Source: Hymenopellis radicata
Taxonomy: Eukaryota > Basidiomycota > Agaricomycetes > Agaricales > Physalacriaceae
DNA length: 64,000 bases
Reading direction: 5' to 3'
Assembly: GCA_015501595.1 (NCBI GenBank)
Contig: JADNRX010000037.1
Location: 124,001 to 188,000, forward strand
The notes under the pieces are model-generated. The model searched no databases. It saw only the letters and a program-made list of their open reading frames with translations, and was not told the DNA's origin. Position 1 is the stretch's first letter; the number at the start of each line of letters is the position of its first letter. Positions 9,908 through 20,445 of this stretch are shown here, in pieces. The position numbers and the translations under genes are program-made.

Positions 9908-12365
9908 AGTTAACCGATCTATTCTGTTGTAAAATGTAACATGTCTTTCTATGTTGGCGACCAACACTAGCTCTTGGGTTCTGACCTGTTTCTCGCGTTG
10001 AGTCAATTGTTAAACCTCCACTGGCACGTGGTCGAACCTCTGTCTTCCTTACCATCACCACGACCTTGCCCTTCGATGCAAACCTATACGAGCGCCACCG
10101 TCACAGGCCACTGCTGTCCTCTACTGTCTGTTAAACATGCAGGGGCATGAACAGTGATCAGTTCTCGCTCATACATAAGCGATGTGCTTCATGATCAGTA
10201 TTCAGAAGGAGGCTGTCCCAGTTCGACTCCAACGCGACAGGAAGGTCTTTTGTGAGACTTCCACACTGTCTACCATGTGCGGGAGATGGTCTTTCAGTGC
10301 GTACTTACGCATTTCTGCACCACAGGCTCCATGTTGACGACCTTGCTGTCTACTAGTCTGCTACCGGGTTAGGACTGCCTCACCGGGTCCCACACAATCT
10401 CCTTAGGATTCAGGATTCATGATGAAAAACGCGCTTTTAGAGCGAGACTCATTTTATCTCGAAAAGGAGTGCGACGCGCTTTCGTCTTGCGATGCGGCAA
10501 GAATTACCCTCTAATGGTCAAATTCTTTAAAGCTACATACGAAAAGCGAAGACGCCTCTAGTCAAGGTAAATTCCCTCTCACTCCCTCAGGTCTCGCCCT
10601 GATTCTTTCGCATCTCAGTTGCACAGACGAACTACGCAACGACTATGACGCCCTGCGCTCAGGAGCGCTTGTTCGAGGTCCAATGCTTGCTTTTGGACGC
10701 ATATATCCAGCTATACTTCCATTATGACGCGAACGATTATCACCGATATGAGTTCTCCCCACACATAGCACATATGCCAACCATATTCCCCACGTCTACG
10801 AAAGCCCGTACATTCCTTTCTCTGAGCGGTTCGGGCCTTTCGAATTCGCGTCGTTATCGTAAACCTGGGAGGACACCACATCATACCAGACGAGGCAAAA
10901 GGCGCCAAGTATCGCGATTGCTGAAAACGAGGCTGGACGACTGCTGAACTACCTGGACATTTTGGCAATCTATATTTTCAGACTGCGCTCGTCGTGCGTT
11001 AGTGTTGGCACATCGTACGGCTTAAAACTCACGGAAGATATTTCGTTGCAACAAACGAGCTCAGTTATACCTTACGCTGTCTGGTGAGTCACCATTACCA
11101 AGCGTCGTCCTTTGTACATTTCTGACTATTTGTAGGGCCCGTCTTAGTCCCGACCTTGGACATTACCCGTTCGAGGCGCATCTTTTGGAAGCAGATACTT
11201 TGTTTCCTTTCGTGCCTCAGCCGTAACGTGCGCCGCTCTCGTTCTTCGAATCTTCAAACTTGAGATCGTCTCGGATGCAAAGAAGAACTACTGTCAGAAT
11301 ACTGGAACAGCCTTTCTTGTCCTTCACTCCTCTCTTACAAGAAGTTTCTCGCTGCTGGGTCCAAAGCGTCTAGAAGGTTGGCTGTCACATTTCTGTTGGA
11401 GGACTGGCAGCTGCCTGCTTGTACAGGCGGATTTGATTTGGGGGGACAAACTACGGTTAACTGGCACCATTGGTAGTCTGGATGGACGTCGTTGCATCCG
11501 CTATGAGTATATGAGCTCCGCGGGCTGCAGCACCGTCTAGGCGGTGCCGATTGCTACTAGTGTTACATGTAGCAGGGAAGTAACTGGCATAAGCTTACAG
11601 GTGAGAAGCCTAACACCCAAGGTCCGGCCCCGACTCAATCGATTTTAGCCCAGACGTGCTCCCGCGGCCTCCAGCCGAAATGGACAGTACTGAGTATGGA
11701 ACAGTGTTCTTTGAGCCCATTCAGGATAACAGCCGAGATCATGGCCTCGTTGCAATCTCATCTCACATGCTGCTCATTGCAACGGCGAAGCATTGAGAGA
11801 CTGCAGACATTCGCTACCTCTAGCCTCAACGTCGAACAACTGTTCGTATCCATCTGCCATGCGTGTCCATGACCAGCCCCCGCAAAGTGCGTCTCAGCTC
11901 CATTGACTGGTTACGGCCATCAGACGCCGATGCTGTGTTTGTACATAAAACGGTGATGCGACTGCGTATCTTTGTCACAACTTGAAATGGACCTTTTCGA
12001 TGACGCCACGGCAGGGGGAAAATTGTGTTTCCGATGGAATGGAGGAGAATAGCGTGTGGCCCCAACGACGGGCACAATTCTCATGCGCTTTCTTGGTTCA
12101 TACTCAAAGCTTGTTATGCTTTGCGAGACAGATTGGAAGGGCGTCTTATACGCGCAGGGAACTTGGACAGTTCCTCACACGACGGAACGGAAATCACGAC
12201 CACGGGATGTAAGGGTGACGTAACGGTCTATTCTCAATTTCTCATAAACTTAAATGAACTTTGGGTTCCGGGGGGACGCTGGGCCGTTATAAGGCCTCCA
12301 TCCCACGCCGCTGCGATTATTGTTCGCCCACCTTCCACCTTTTACGACCACCCACACGATCTGCG
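9908..12365. other. Low-coding interval with possible gene remnants
   Basis: No intact gene is recognised in about 2.4 kb. Around 10975-11226 a plausible exon pair exists: the frame ending VIPYAVW is joined by a GTGAGT...TTTGTAG intron to ARLSPDLGHYPFEAHLL and a stop. Upstream frames are broken, so this may be the 3' end of a decayed gene of unknown family. A TATA-like GTTATAAGG at about 12287 belongs to the GPI-protein gene downstream. Confidence 0.35.
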
Positions 12366-13077
12366 ATGTTTGCCCTCCGCCTCGTTGCCCTTTCCTTAGT
12401 TGCCTCAGCCCTTGCACTACAGGTTGAGGACCCCACCGAGACCGTGCGCTCATCCTCCCCCATCACCATCAACTGGACCAGCCAGAGCAGCGACCCCACC
12501 TTCAGCATCGAGCTCATCAATGAGAGTTTCAACAACCAATTTGCCATTGCCAACAACGTGCAGGCCTCCCTAAACACGTTGACGCTCACTCTTCCCCAAG
12601 TCCCAACAGGGTAAGCACAGCTTCCGCGTTGTGGCGCCGATTTGGTGACTGACGGATGGCACAGGGGCGGCTATACCATCCAGTTTGTGAACATTTCCAA
12701 CATCAACGACATCTTTAGCCAGACGTCTACCTTCTCTGTCGAGGATCTAATTTCGTCGACGGCGTCGGGTTCTTCTACTGGCGCGGCCACTAGCACGGGG
12801 ACGGGCACCTCACTGACGTGGGTTTTTTCTCGATAAATTTGGCACATTAGACTATACTAAGAACAATCGCAGTACGGCAACTTCGCCCGCTTCTGGGACC
12901 GGTACCGCCACTGGTACTAACACCAGGACCGGTACTGCATCTGGCACTGGCACTGGCAGTAGCACGGGCTCGGCTTCCGGCTCTGCTGCAAGCCAAACTA
13001 CCAATGGTTCCGTCGGCCTGACGTTGTCAACTGCGGCTGGCGTGCTTGCTGGTCTCTTGGCATGGATGACGCTCTAA
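12366..13077 (+). CDS. Secreted Ser/Thr-rich GPI-anchored-type protein (copy 1)
   Basis: Three exons (12366-12610, 12665-12817, 12873-13077) give 200 aa. Residues 1-18 form a signal peptide ending SALA. A single beta-sandwich-like domain (about 20-110) has the Kre9/Knh1-type pattern: P.ETVRSSSPITINWTS, DPTFSIEL, GGYTIQFVNISNINDIFSQT. A Ser/Thr/Gly-rich linker follows (TGTATGTNTRTGTASGTGTG, a likely O-glycosylated stalk). The C-terminus is hydrophobic (LTLSTAAGVLAGLLAWMTL), as for GPI addition. Proteins of this type sit on the cell surface or wall. The gene is followed 550 bp later by a paralogue with the same intron positions. Function beyond wall association is unknown. Confidence 0.85.
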
Positions 13078-13624
13078 AATGTGCTCCACAGAGTCATTGA
13101 CACATAATGATATTACTCCTCTGGGTTGCTGGACAATGGACGTCAACGTGGACACGATTTAGTTACTACTCCCACATGGACCTGACGCTTTCACGTACTA
13201 CACGCACTTGGTCATTTTTTACCCTACACACATGATTGACGATCACATACTTTTCTTCTTCTTTTCTCATTCTTAGCATCTGTTATTCCGAGTTTAGTTC
13301 GGTCATTATTGTTTGCTGTATTCTGGAGCATCCGTTGGTTATTACGTCGTGCTTCCTTCCGCGTGTCCGCCCGCCGCAAGCTCGTTTTCTTGATTTCCAA
13401 AACGACGGACTTGAGACGAGGAGCTTCAGTCGCGTGCAAATCCCCGCGCGCTGTGCCAAGGTCCTCCACAAATTGTTCCTGGAATGATCTGTGCTTCTGA
13501 TCAGTAGATTCAGTCTCTCACGCTCCTTGATGATCCAGGCGCGTGCATACAAATTGAGGCAAGTCTCACGTTCTTCTCTTCCCACCACAACGTCCTGTTC
13601 GTGAAAAAACCCAGAAAAAAAAAG
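13078..13624. other. Spacer between GPI-protein paralogues
   Basis: No gene is supported. The minus-strand open frames here (for example 13283-13828) overlap exon 1 of copy 2 and are composition shadows. The region holds the 3' end of copy 1 and the promoter of copy 2. Confidence 0.5.
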
Positions 13625-14270
13625 ATGCTCGCCCTCACCGTCCTTTCCCTCGCCGCGTCCGCGCTCGCGCTCGAGATCTCGACGCTGCCGAGCAACATCC
13701 ACTCGGCGTCCAACACGACGATCTCGTGGACGAGCGAGAACGGGGACCCCGACTTCAACATCTTCATCTTCAAGGACACGTTCAACAACCGCTATGCCAT
13801 CGCGAACAACGTGCCCGTCGCGAACCACTCCATCACGCTCGCGCTCCCGGCCATCCCAACCGAGTGCGTCCTGCCCTCTGCCTCTCCTCGGTTCGGTTTG
13901 TTGACGACAGCTCCCCCTTTTTAGCTCTGGCTACGTGTACCAGTTCACGAACATCTCGGACGACAACGACGTCTACGCAAAGTCGGCTGCGTTCCCCGTG
14001 GCCGCCGCGTGCGATTCGGGGTGTGATTCGTGAGTAACCCCCCTTTTCCCTTTCCCCCTTTTTCTGTTCGCGTGTTGAGGCGTCTCTAGCACGAGCTCCG
14101 TCGCTGCGAGCGCCGCGGGCACCTCTGGCGCTTCGAAGTCGGGCGCATCGTCCACGGGCTCCTCGACCTCGGCTGGCGCGGCTGCTTCGCAGACCGGCGG
14201 TGCCGCCACTTTCCGCGTCTCTGCGGCCCTCGGCGTCGCTGCTGGGCTGCTTGCCTGGATGACTTTGTGA
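13625..14270 (+). CDS. Secreted Ser/Thr-rich GPI-anchored-type protein (copy 2)
   Basis: Three exons (13625-13863, 13925-14029, 14090-14270) give 174 aa. It is paralogous to copy 1, with a signal peptide MLALTVLSLAASALA, a domain with TISWTSENGDPDFNIFIF and SGYVYQFTNISDDNDVYAKS, a shorter Ser/Ala/Thr stalk, and a hydrophobic tail ending LAAWMTL-like (GLLAWMTL, identical to copy 1). The two introns fall at the same codons as in copy 1, which shows tandem duplication. Codon use is more G+C-rich (third position almost all C/G) than in copy 1, a notable contrast between adjacent paralogues. Confidence 0.85.
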
Positions 14271-14664
14271 TCTGATGGAGACGGTGTTTTTGTTACCTCA
14301 TTTATGGACATCTTTGTTGTTGGTTAGGACGTTGTCTTCTTGTTGATCGTTACTTGGAACAGCCGCGTGTGATTATCACAGTCGTCTCTATTGCATTTCT
14401 CTCCTTATATATACCTGCTTTCATGACGCTTTACATACCCTTGTTGTTCTGTTGTAGTGCTTCGGCATAATCCATGGCTTTCACTCGTTTTCTGGATGAT
14501 CCTGATGAAGCCAAAGATACTGATGGACGTGACATTGACATTGCTTCTAACAAGCAAGAGTAATGGATACAGGTGTTTAGCCCTAAAGGCTCCAAATGAC
14601 GGGAATGCGGCGGGTATAGAAGGATAAATGTTAATGATATAAAGCATGATCGTCAAGACTTGGG

Positions 14665-16272
14665 TCATACGGCCCAGTCGTCCATCCTCGCACTGGGGCC
14701 ACCCCAGCCGCGCTGTATACGGTCCTCCATCCGGTCCTCGTTGCTCGTAATCCCACTCGTCAGCCAGCTCATCCACCAGCTGGGCTGTTCCTCCTCCTTC
14801 AGAGTTCCTTTCCTCTTCTTCTTTTTCTTAAACTTGCCCGTCTTGCTCTGGTGCGCCTCTGGAAGCTCTGCGAAGCTTATACGCTTGGGCGTCGACCGGC
14901 CCGAGCTCGAAGGAGTAGGGGCTTTCAATACGCTCTGTCTCGGCGGTGAAGGCGGACGAGTCGAAGACGAATGGGTGCCCTTTGTAAACAGCCGCGATAT
15001 TGACGCTGTGGCTGTAGAAGTGCTCGCTTCCGGCGGGGATGCAGGGGAGATGGGAAATCGCTTCGTGAGCGGAACCACAGGCGGCGGCGGTGGCTGCGGT
15101 AAGTCGTCAAGAATTTTGCGCAGACTTTTTACAGTCATCTTGGCAGGGCAACCGTCAGACGAAGAGGACGAGGGCGAGGGCGAACACTCTTCAATTGTAG
15201 GAATGGGTTTCGGAGTTTGCGAGCGAGAACGGATGGTTATTGGTGAGCATTTTGAGCGGGAAATGTCTGGTGTCTTCGCACCACGTTCTGTGCTTGAACT
15301 CGAGCTGCGTTTAGAAAGGAAGGAGGATCTTCGGGATGATAAGGTAGATGTGGAAGTGGAAGGCCCGGCTAATGAGGAAAGTATATTGTAAGCACGGGTT
15401 GAAGACGGTGGTGGTGGAGGGGGAACTGCTGATAGCGTGGAGTGGGCGGATGCGGCGGACCGCAGGCCGAGGGTTGAGGGTAAGGTAATGGTGTCGAGGT
15501 CGCCATTGCTCGCGACGTACTGGGTCATCGCTCGCGGTGGAGGTGCTACAAGACGGGCACGTCCGACTGGCTCCAGTCGCAGCTGGGGTGCAACTGTACT
15601 CGCTGCAGCTTCTCGAAGGTCCAAGGACGGCCTACGACGATTGTGCCTATGCATCTCGCCTGACGCTGGTAAGCTCATGCTGATGCTTCCTTCTGACCGC
15701 ATGGACTCCCCACTGTTCCGCTTACTACTGCTGCCTTCTTCGAAGAGCCTGTCGACGTCTCTACTTATCTCTTCAAGATCGTCCTGCCACACTTCGTGAA
15801 CGTCGCGTAGTCGGGACGAAAATCCCCGTGAAGGTCCCTGGTCTAGCTGAGAGTCTGATGAGGAAAAATGGGAATGCGTGGACAGCGATGACTGCTGCAG
15901 TAAAGCGTTTGACATTTCCAGGGCGTGCACACTGCGTTCCAGGAGAGAATCCAGGAACGAGTCGGTAGTGGGAGGGCTAGTGGATGGCTTTCGCCGGTGA
16001 AACCGCCGTGTACGTCGCGGCGAGGGCGATGGCCGTGATGGTGTCTGAGGTGAATAGACAAGTGTAGAGTCGTCGTCTGTATCCTCGTCGGCCTCCTCTG
16101 CACTGTCTGGGTAGTCTGGCGGGAGGTCGGAGGGGGAGCTAAAATCTGGACGCTGCCAAGGACTAGGCGCGTTGTACTCTGGGAGCGTCGCAGTCGTGTC
16201 CGACGACAGACGCAATGCAGAGATGCGTTTCCGGTGTGTCCTCCGGGGCGGGGCGGTCGTGTACGATAACAT
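14665..16272 (-). CDS. Conserved-looking disordered protein, Ser/Pro-rich
   Basis: A single uninterrupted frame of about 535 codons starts at MLSYTTAPPRRTHRKR (16272). An upstream in-frame ATG at 16317 would add 15 hydrophobic residues and seems less likely. The protein is mostly low-complexity Ser/Pro/Thr with acidic patches (EEADEDTDDDS). A short ordered segment (SFLDSLLERSVHALEMSNALLQQ, in two parts) is predicted to be amphipathic helix. Poly-Pro tracts occur in the middle and a Lys cluster (FKKKKKRKG) then PSWWMSWL near the C-terminus. I recognise no domain. The layout resembles fungal scaffold or nuclear proteins, but no function can be given. Confidence 0.7.
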   Translation of the reverse strand: MLSYTTAPPRRTHRKRISALRLSSDTTATLPEYNAPSPWQRPDFSSPSDLPPDYPDSAEEADEDTDDDSTLVYSPQTPSRPSPSPRRTRRFHRRKPSTSPPTTDSFLDSLLERSVHALEMSNALLQQSSLSTHSHFSSSDSQLDQGPSRGFSSRLRDVHEVWQDDLEEISRDVDRLFEEGSSSKRNSGESMRSEGSISMSLPASGEMHRHNRRRPSLDLREAAASTVAPQLRLEPVGRARLVAPPPRAMTQYVASNGDLDTITLPSTLGLRSAASAHSTLSAVPPPPPPSSTRAYNILSSLAGPSTSTSTLSSRRSSFLSKRSSSSSTERGAKTPDISRSKCSPITIRSRSQTPKPIPTIEECSPSPSSSSSDGCPAKMTVKSLRKILDDLPQPPPPPVVPLTKRFPISPASPPEASTSTATASISRLFTKGTHSSSTRPPSPPRQSVLKAPTPSSSGRSTPKRISFAELPEAHQSKTGKFKKKKKRKGTLKEEEQPSWWMSWLTSGITSNEDRMEDRIQRGWGGPSARMDDWAV

Positions 16273-17017
16273 TCGGAAAAAAAAGATTGGAAGGGTTATA
16301 TATGGAACTATACACAAATCTCGGCGCTCCCTGGTGTTGAGTCAGAAGTATGTCAGACTGGCCTGGCAAGCCAGTCTGTGGTGGTGGTGTTGAGTAAACA
16401 AAGCGGTGCGCATGGTGCTATTTGATCGACCTTCCTTATTTGGCCTGCTATGTCAAGAAATAAATGCCGCACCGCATCGTTTGTAACTCACGTTTGTCAA
16501 GCGTACTATTGGGAAGCTAGATTGAATAGATTCTTGCTCTGACTCAGTCTGACGGCCTCGGTTCGTACTGCCCGGAACTAGCGATTGGCCACTTACGCCT
16601 TCGTAGCTCGTGCTCTCCCGTAATCATGAGTCAGAGATAACCTCCACGGTAGAATCTGTCTTCACCACCTGACATTCCCGATAATCAGTTAATTTCGTTC
16701 TATGAAATCTCGTCTCATGACCTCCAACCTTCAGAACAAACGACCTCCTACTTTCGATGAATTCCCCGATAACATAGGCTGTTATCGAGTGACAACAAGT
16801 CTATCCTTAGAGCAAGGGCCAAAGTTCATAGCGCCGAGCCGCGTCGAAGGAACTGAAGGGTAGTGGATGTGTCTTTCCACTCTTTTTTTCTCTTTTGAGG
16901 TACGTTATCTTTTCACTAAAAACAAAGTTAATAGTGTTGGCCCGTAGGTTGGCAGCGAGGAGGTTTCAACCTCGCAATAGGGTCTCAAGAATCTCAAGGA
17001 GGAAATGCTTTGCACTG
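16273..17017. other. Intergenic holding a diverged duplicate of the EXD1-like 5' region
   Basis: Bases 16699-16850 resemble 17848-17985 (both begin TTCTATGAAATCTCGTCTCA and share TATCCTTAGAGC), with indels. The right copy leads directly into the EXD1-like gene. The left copy is separated from it by the LINE remnant. Confidence 0.65.
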
Positions 17018-17528
17018 TCACCGGTGTGCCTGCCGAACCCCATACTGGGGTTCATCAAACACCCCCTTCTTTCTCGTCCAGTCTCGAGGAAGCCCTTGTT
17101 CATTTTGCACACCTTTCCAGGTTGATAGGACTATGCCTTTCTTGATTGCTTTTGAGCCCCTGTCCGTCTGCAGCTGGTCTAGTTCCATTCTGCCGTTTAT
17201 GGCGTGTTTCCATCGGTTTCGAACCTCAGACGCGGGATCTTTTCCCTCGACTACTCGCGCATTCTGGATTTTCCATATCAAGTGGGCGATTCGGGTCTCC
17301 TATTGTGACAACAGTATCCCACCGAAAGAGGTCGGAGGCCAGCTCCCAGATTTTTTCTGCCCCGGAAACTCGCATTTGGTGAGGATCCATTGACTCTTCT
17401 AGGCCACACCTCTCACATGTTGCTCGTTCTTCAGCATGACCAATCTTCCTCCAGTAGTGGCCAGTCTTGTATCCCTCATGTATCAGCATCCAGAGGAAGT
17501 AGTTTGCACTTTTCGTGTTTATACGCAT
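17018..17528 (-). pseudogene. Non-LTR retrotransposon 3' remnant (RT/RNase H C-terminal region)
   Basis: Two overlapping minus-strand frames match the C-terminal part of basidiomycete LINE polyproteins. The first (17528-17226) reads YFLWMLIHEGYKTGHYWRKI then ATCERCGLEESMDPHQM (a zinc-knuckle-like CERC segment) and KIWELASDLF. The second (17281-17018) reads RVVEGKDPASEVRNRWKHAI and LSTWKGVQNEQGLPRDW. A frameshift near 17255 separates them. No reverse transcriptase core is present, so the copy is 5'-truncated, as is usual for LINEs. It lies between two diverged copies of the EXD1-like upstream sequence. Confidence 0.7.
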
Positions 17529-18013
17529 CCGCCGCCATTTTCTTCTTTCGGATGATCTTGTGTGCTTTCGATTGTGTTAATCAGGTGAGCTTTTCTTCGC
17601 CTTCGGCGTCTTCTTTCTCTTGCCTACCTTCGGGAGCATGCCCTCGGCTCTCACTTGCCCCTCCGGCAGTTATTTTTGTGTTGAGATCATTTGCTCCCCG
17701 GTTATCTGGCGGGGCGCTTAGCAATACGAGCTCGGGTGTTTTACTTTCCCCAGCTCTTACCGCCTCCCGCCAGGAGGGTTTACCTTTTCTATTTCACTCT
17801 CTTACGAGTTACGCACTACTCTCCGTCGGACAGGCTTCTCAGATTGGGTTCTATGAAATCTCGTCTCATGACCTCCAAGCTTCAGATTCAGAACAAACGA
17901 CCTACCCGATAACATATTTAGTAGGCTGTTATCGAATCACAGCGAATCTATCCTTAGAGCCATGTTCTTATACTGGCGCCTGTAATGCTGCCAATTCCCA
18001 CCAAATAGGAATC

Positions 18014-19109
18014 ATGTCTAGTCCATCTTTCTCGAACTTCACAGCGTCGTTGACATCAGTTCTCAGCGATGTCCGAACCAATCCCCCCAGCACTACGACG
18101 ACCGACCTTCTTGTTCATGATTTCACTCTTTGCGACGATATTGCTTCGTTGGAAGCAGCTGTTAACGACCTCCGAGCTAATTCAACCCTTATCGTTGATT
18201 TCGAAGGTCGAAACCTTGGCGAACAAGGCTACGACATCATCCTCCGCACGCACATACGTCGTCGACGCTGTCTGTCTCTCCTCGGCGCAATTGCGTCCCA
18301 TATTTGACCTTTTCGAGTCGGATGATATCCGCAAGGTCTTCTTCGACGGCAGGAAGGATTATTGTGCTCTATATCACGAACACCACGTCACCCTCCAAAA
18401 TGTGATTGATATGCAGATTGCAGACGTCGTCTCGCGTACCATGCGAGGAGAAGACCAGGACGACCAGCAAAAACGATTATATGGCTTCATGCACCCTCCA
18501 GAGGTCAGAGGGCAGTCGTCGTCGTATGTGAATGTGCATATGCTCAACGGACTGAGGAAGTGCGCCCAAGCTACAAACCAGGCGGGTAAGCCGCGACCCA
18601 CTTTATAGACAGCTCTAAACCGGTCTCCTTATCAGTGTCGCACACACTCTGGATGCAACGCCCTCTTACCGCAGAATACCTCAAGTACGCGGCGTCAGAC
18701 GTGTTCTTGATCCATGCATTGTACAACCATTTCATCGAGAAACGAACCTCGTCGACTTGGCCACACTCCCTTCCGCAGAGCATGCGCTACGTGTCCATGT
18801 GGCGAAACAACCAGCCGGAGAGCGGGGACATTTATTTATGTGGCGCATCCGCTCCTTCCTCTTGGGATCTTCGGGAGCCGTCGTACCACTGCGGAGTGTA
18901 TATCTTGCAAGAGAGCACTCTCACTAGACGCATTTACGAAGATGGGACTCCAAGGTCTGAAAAAAAAGTGTCATTGTTGGATCTGCCGTGCGATAACAGT
19001 CAGATGGGAAACGCAGAGGCATTGGAAGGAGGACGACGAAGAGCGCGACGAGTATGATTACGGAGATTCTGATGATTTATGGTTATGGTGGTGGTGGTGG
19101 TTATTTTAG
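18014..19109 (+). pseudogene. EXD1-like 3'-5' exonuclease gene, frameshifted
   Basis: The DEDD exonuclease fold is visible. The frame starts MSSPSFSNFTASLTS. TLIVDFEGRNLGEQG carries the DxE pair, IRKVFFDGRKDYCALYHEHH the third acid, and LKYAASDVFLIHALYNHF the Yx3D motif. The C-terminal tail has ECISCKR and KCHCWICRAI, a zinc-ribbon-like pair of CxxC. Frame changes twice. A deletion near 18224 removes about 25 nt still present in the related copy at 41.5 kb. A second shift near 18838 is needed to reach the Cys-rich tail. One intron (18588-18635) is plausible. The gene is therefore broken in this sequence, or the sequence has indel errors. Confidence 0.7.
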
Positions 19110-19504
19110 CGACTAACGAGATTAGATATACTTTTATACGAAGTATAAGAGCACTCTTGAGTTTGAGTTGATGAAAAACGATTGGTTACTACGCACTGGC
19201 GATCAAGCACTGGAACATGAAGTATACATCAATGTAAGTCTCCCAGAAAGAACTGTGAATACTGGTCTACATCTTCCACCCGAACCTTTAGCATCAACCA
19301 ATCACAAAACGGACATACACCGACACCACAACCGCGTAACAACCAGCCACAAACCCACTCCTACCGCGCCACCGAGCCCCCCCGCCCTCGCTGCCTCAAC
19401 CACACTCACCACCTCGCCCCATCATAGCCCGTCCTCTCCAAAATCACCACCCCAGCACCCCGAACCAAGCACGCCCGGCACCATCACTGCCACCGGACCC
19501 CATG
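19110..19504. other. Proline/threonine-rich open frame, coding status unclear
   Basis: A plus-strand open frame (19168-19599) is rich in Pro, Thr, Ser and His and starts at an ATG inside the 3' flank of the exonuclease gene. It overlaps the membrane-protein gene antisense. No domain is seen and it is probably a composition effect. Confidence 0.35.
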
Positions 19505-19858
19505 CTACCACCGCGCGCCGCCACTCATTCGATTTCGCAGCATTAAAGCACACCACATACCCCGTCCAAAACGCGGGCGAGAGAATGGCGCCCCGATGAG
19601 GCCAGCGATCGTACTCGATCGTTCGTGTCGATACAGGATGAGCGCCCCGAGGAGGAAGGAGAGCGCGCAGAGGAGGGTCGAGACGAGGGTGAATATGAAG
19701 GTGAAGCCTAGGAAGAGGAAGAATGTTCCCGATTTGGTGAGTGTCGATGGGGCTAGGTAGGAGCCCGAGTAGGTTTGCTTAGTACCCTCGGTGTCAGAGC
19801 GGCCTATGGAGGAGGATGAGGAACTCATGATGTTGTCCAGGTGCGCAGATGGTGGCAT
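19505..19858 (-). CDS. Small single-pass or two-pass membrane protein
   Basis: The frame encodes 117 aa (107 aa if the second ATG at 19828, MSSSSSSIGRSDTEG, is used). A Ser-rich N-terminus is followed by a long hydrophobic stretch, FFLFLGFTFIFTLVSTLLCA then LSFLLGALILY, and by RHERSSTIAGLIGAPF. The LILY.(H/D).R...IAGLIG block also occurs in the membrane-protein candidate at 32.2-32.7 kb. I suggest a shared fungal family of unknown function. The 3' end of the frame is unremarkable and introns are not excluded. Confidence 0.5.
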   Translation of the reverse strand: MPPSAHLDNIMSSSSSSIGRSDTEGTKQTYSGSYLAPSTLTKSGTFFLFLGFTFIFTLVSTLLCALSFLLGALILYRHERSSTIAGLIGAPFSRPRFGRGMWCALMLRNRMSGGARW

Positions 19859-20445
19859 TGGCGTTATGATGAGACGCGCCGGCCTTTATACGTCGTCTCT
19901 ACAGCTCTGGTCCTAGGCGAGGACAAAGGAAGACCGTCGACGGAGGCAGTTCTGAATCAGTTCCATTGTTCTCGCTTCTTCACACACGCTCAGCCACAGG
20001 CCTCCACAGGCGTGAATTCAACACTGTTGAACGCGGTGGATACACACGGTAGATCAATAACGGCAAATCATCAACAAAATCAAGGCAGTGAATGAATGTT
20101 GCCCATTTGATTCAGCGCGACAGCACTTTATAGCATCGCTGTGCTGTTGTATACGGAAGAAATGGGGAAGATTGATGCTACAGCTCACGACGAACTGACA
20201 CCTATTCCGGAGCCTTCGTACCAGATACATCGCATCGTAGTATGGTTGCATGTCGCCAGAAAGCGCGATCCTTTCTCCAAACGGACGTGTAGTACCGTTT
20301 GCAACGAGACTCGGCATGACAAAGTCCAAAATGAAAGCATAATTAGTCCAAGAGTAAGTTATGTCTGTAGGAAAGAATAAACATCTCCACAATTCGAGAC
20401 GTACATAAATAAGGTATCATATCACACCAACCTCCCAACAACGAC

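Noticed and set aside
14660..15391. 243-codon plus-strand frame opposite the disordered protein
   Set aside because: It is a composition shadow of the Ser-rich minus-strand gene, with no domain of its own.
16699..17985. Flanking duplicates as a target-site duplication of the LINE remnant
   Set aside because: The copies are over 130 bp and diverged with indels, far longer than LINE target duplications. An older segmental duplication is more likely.
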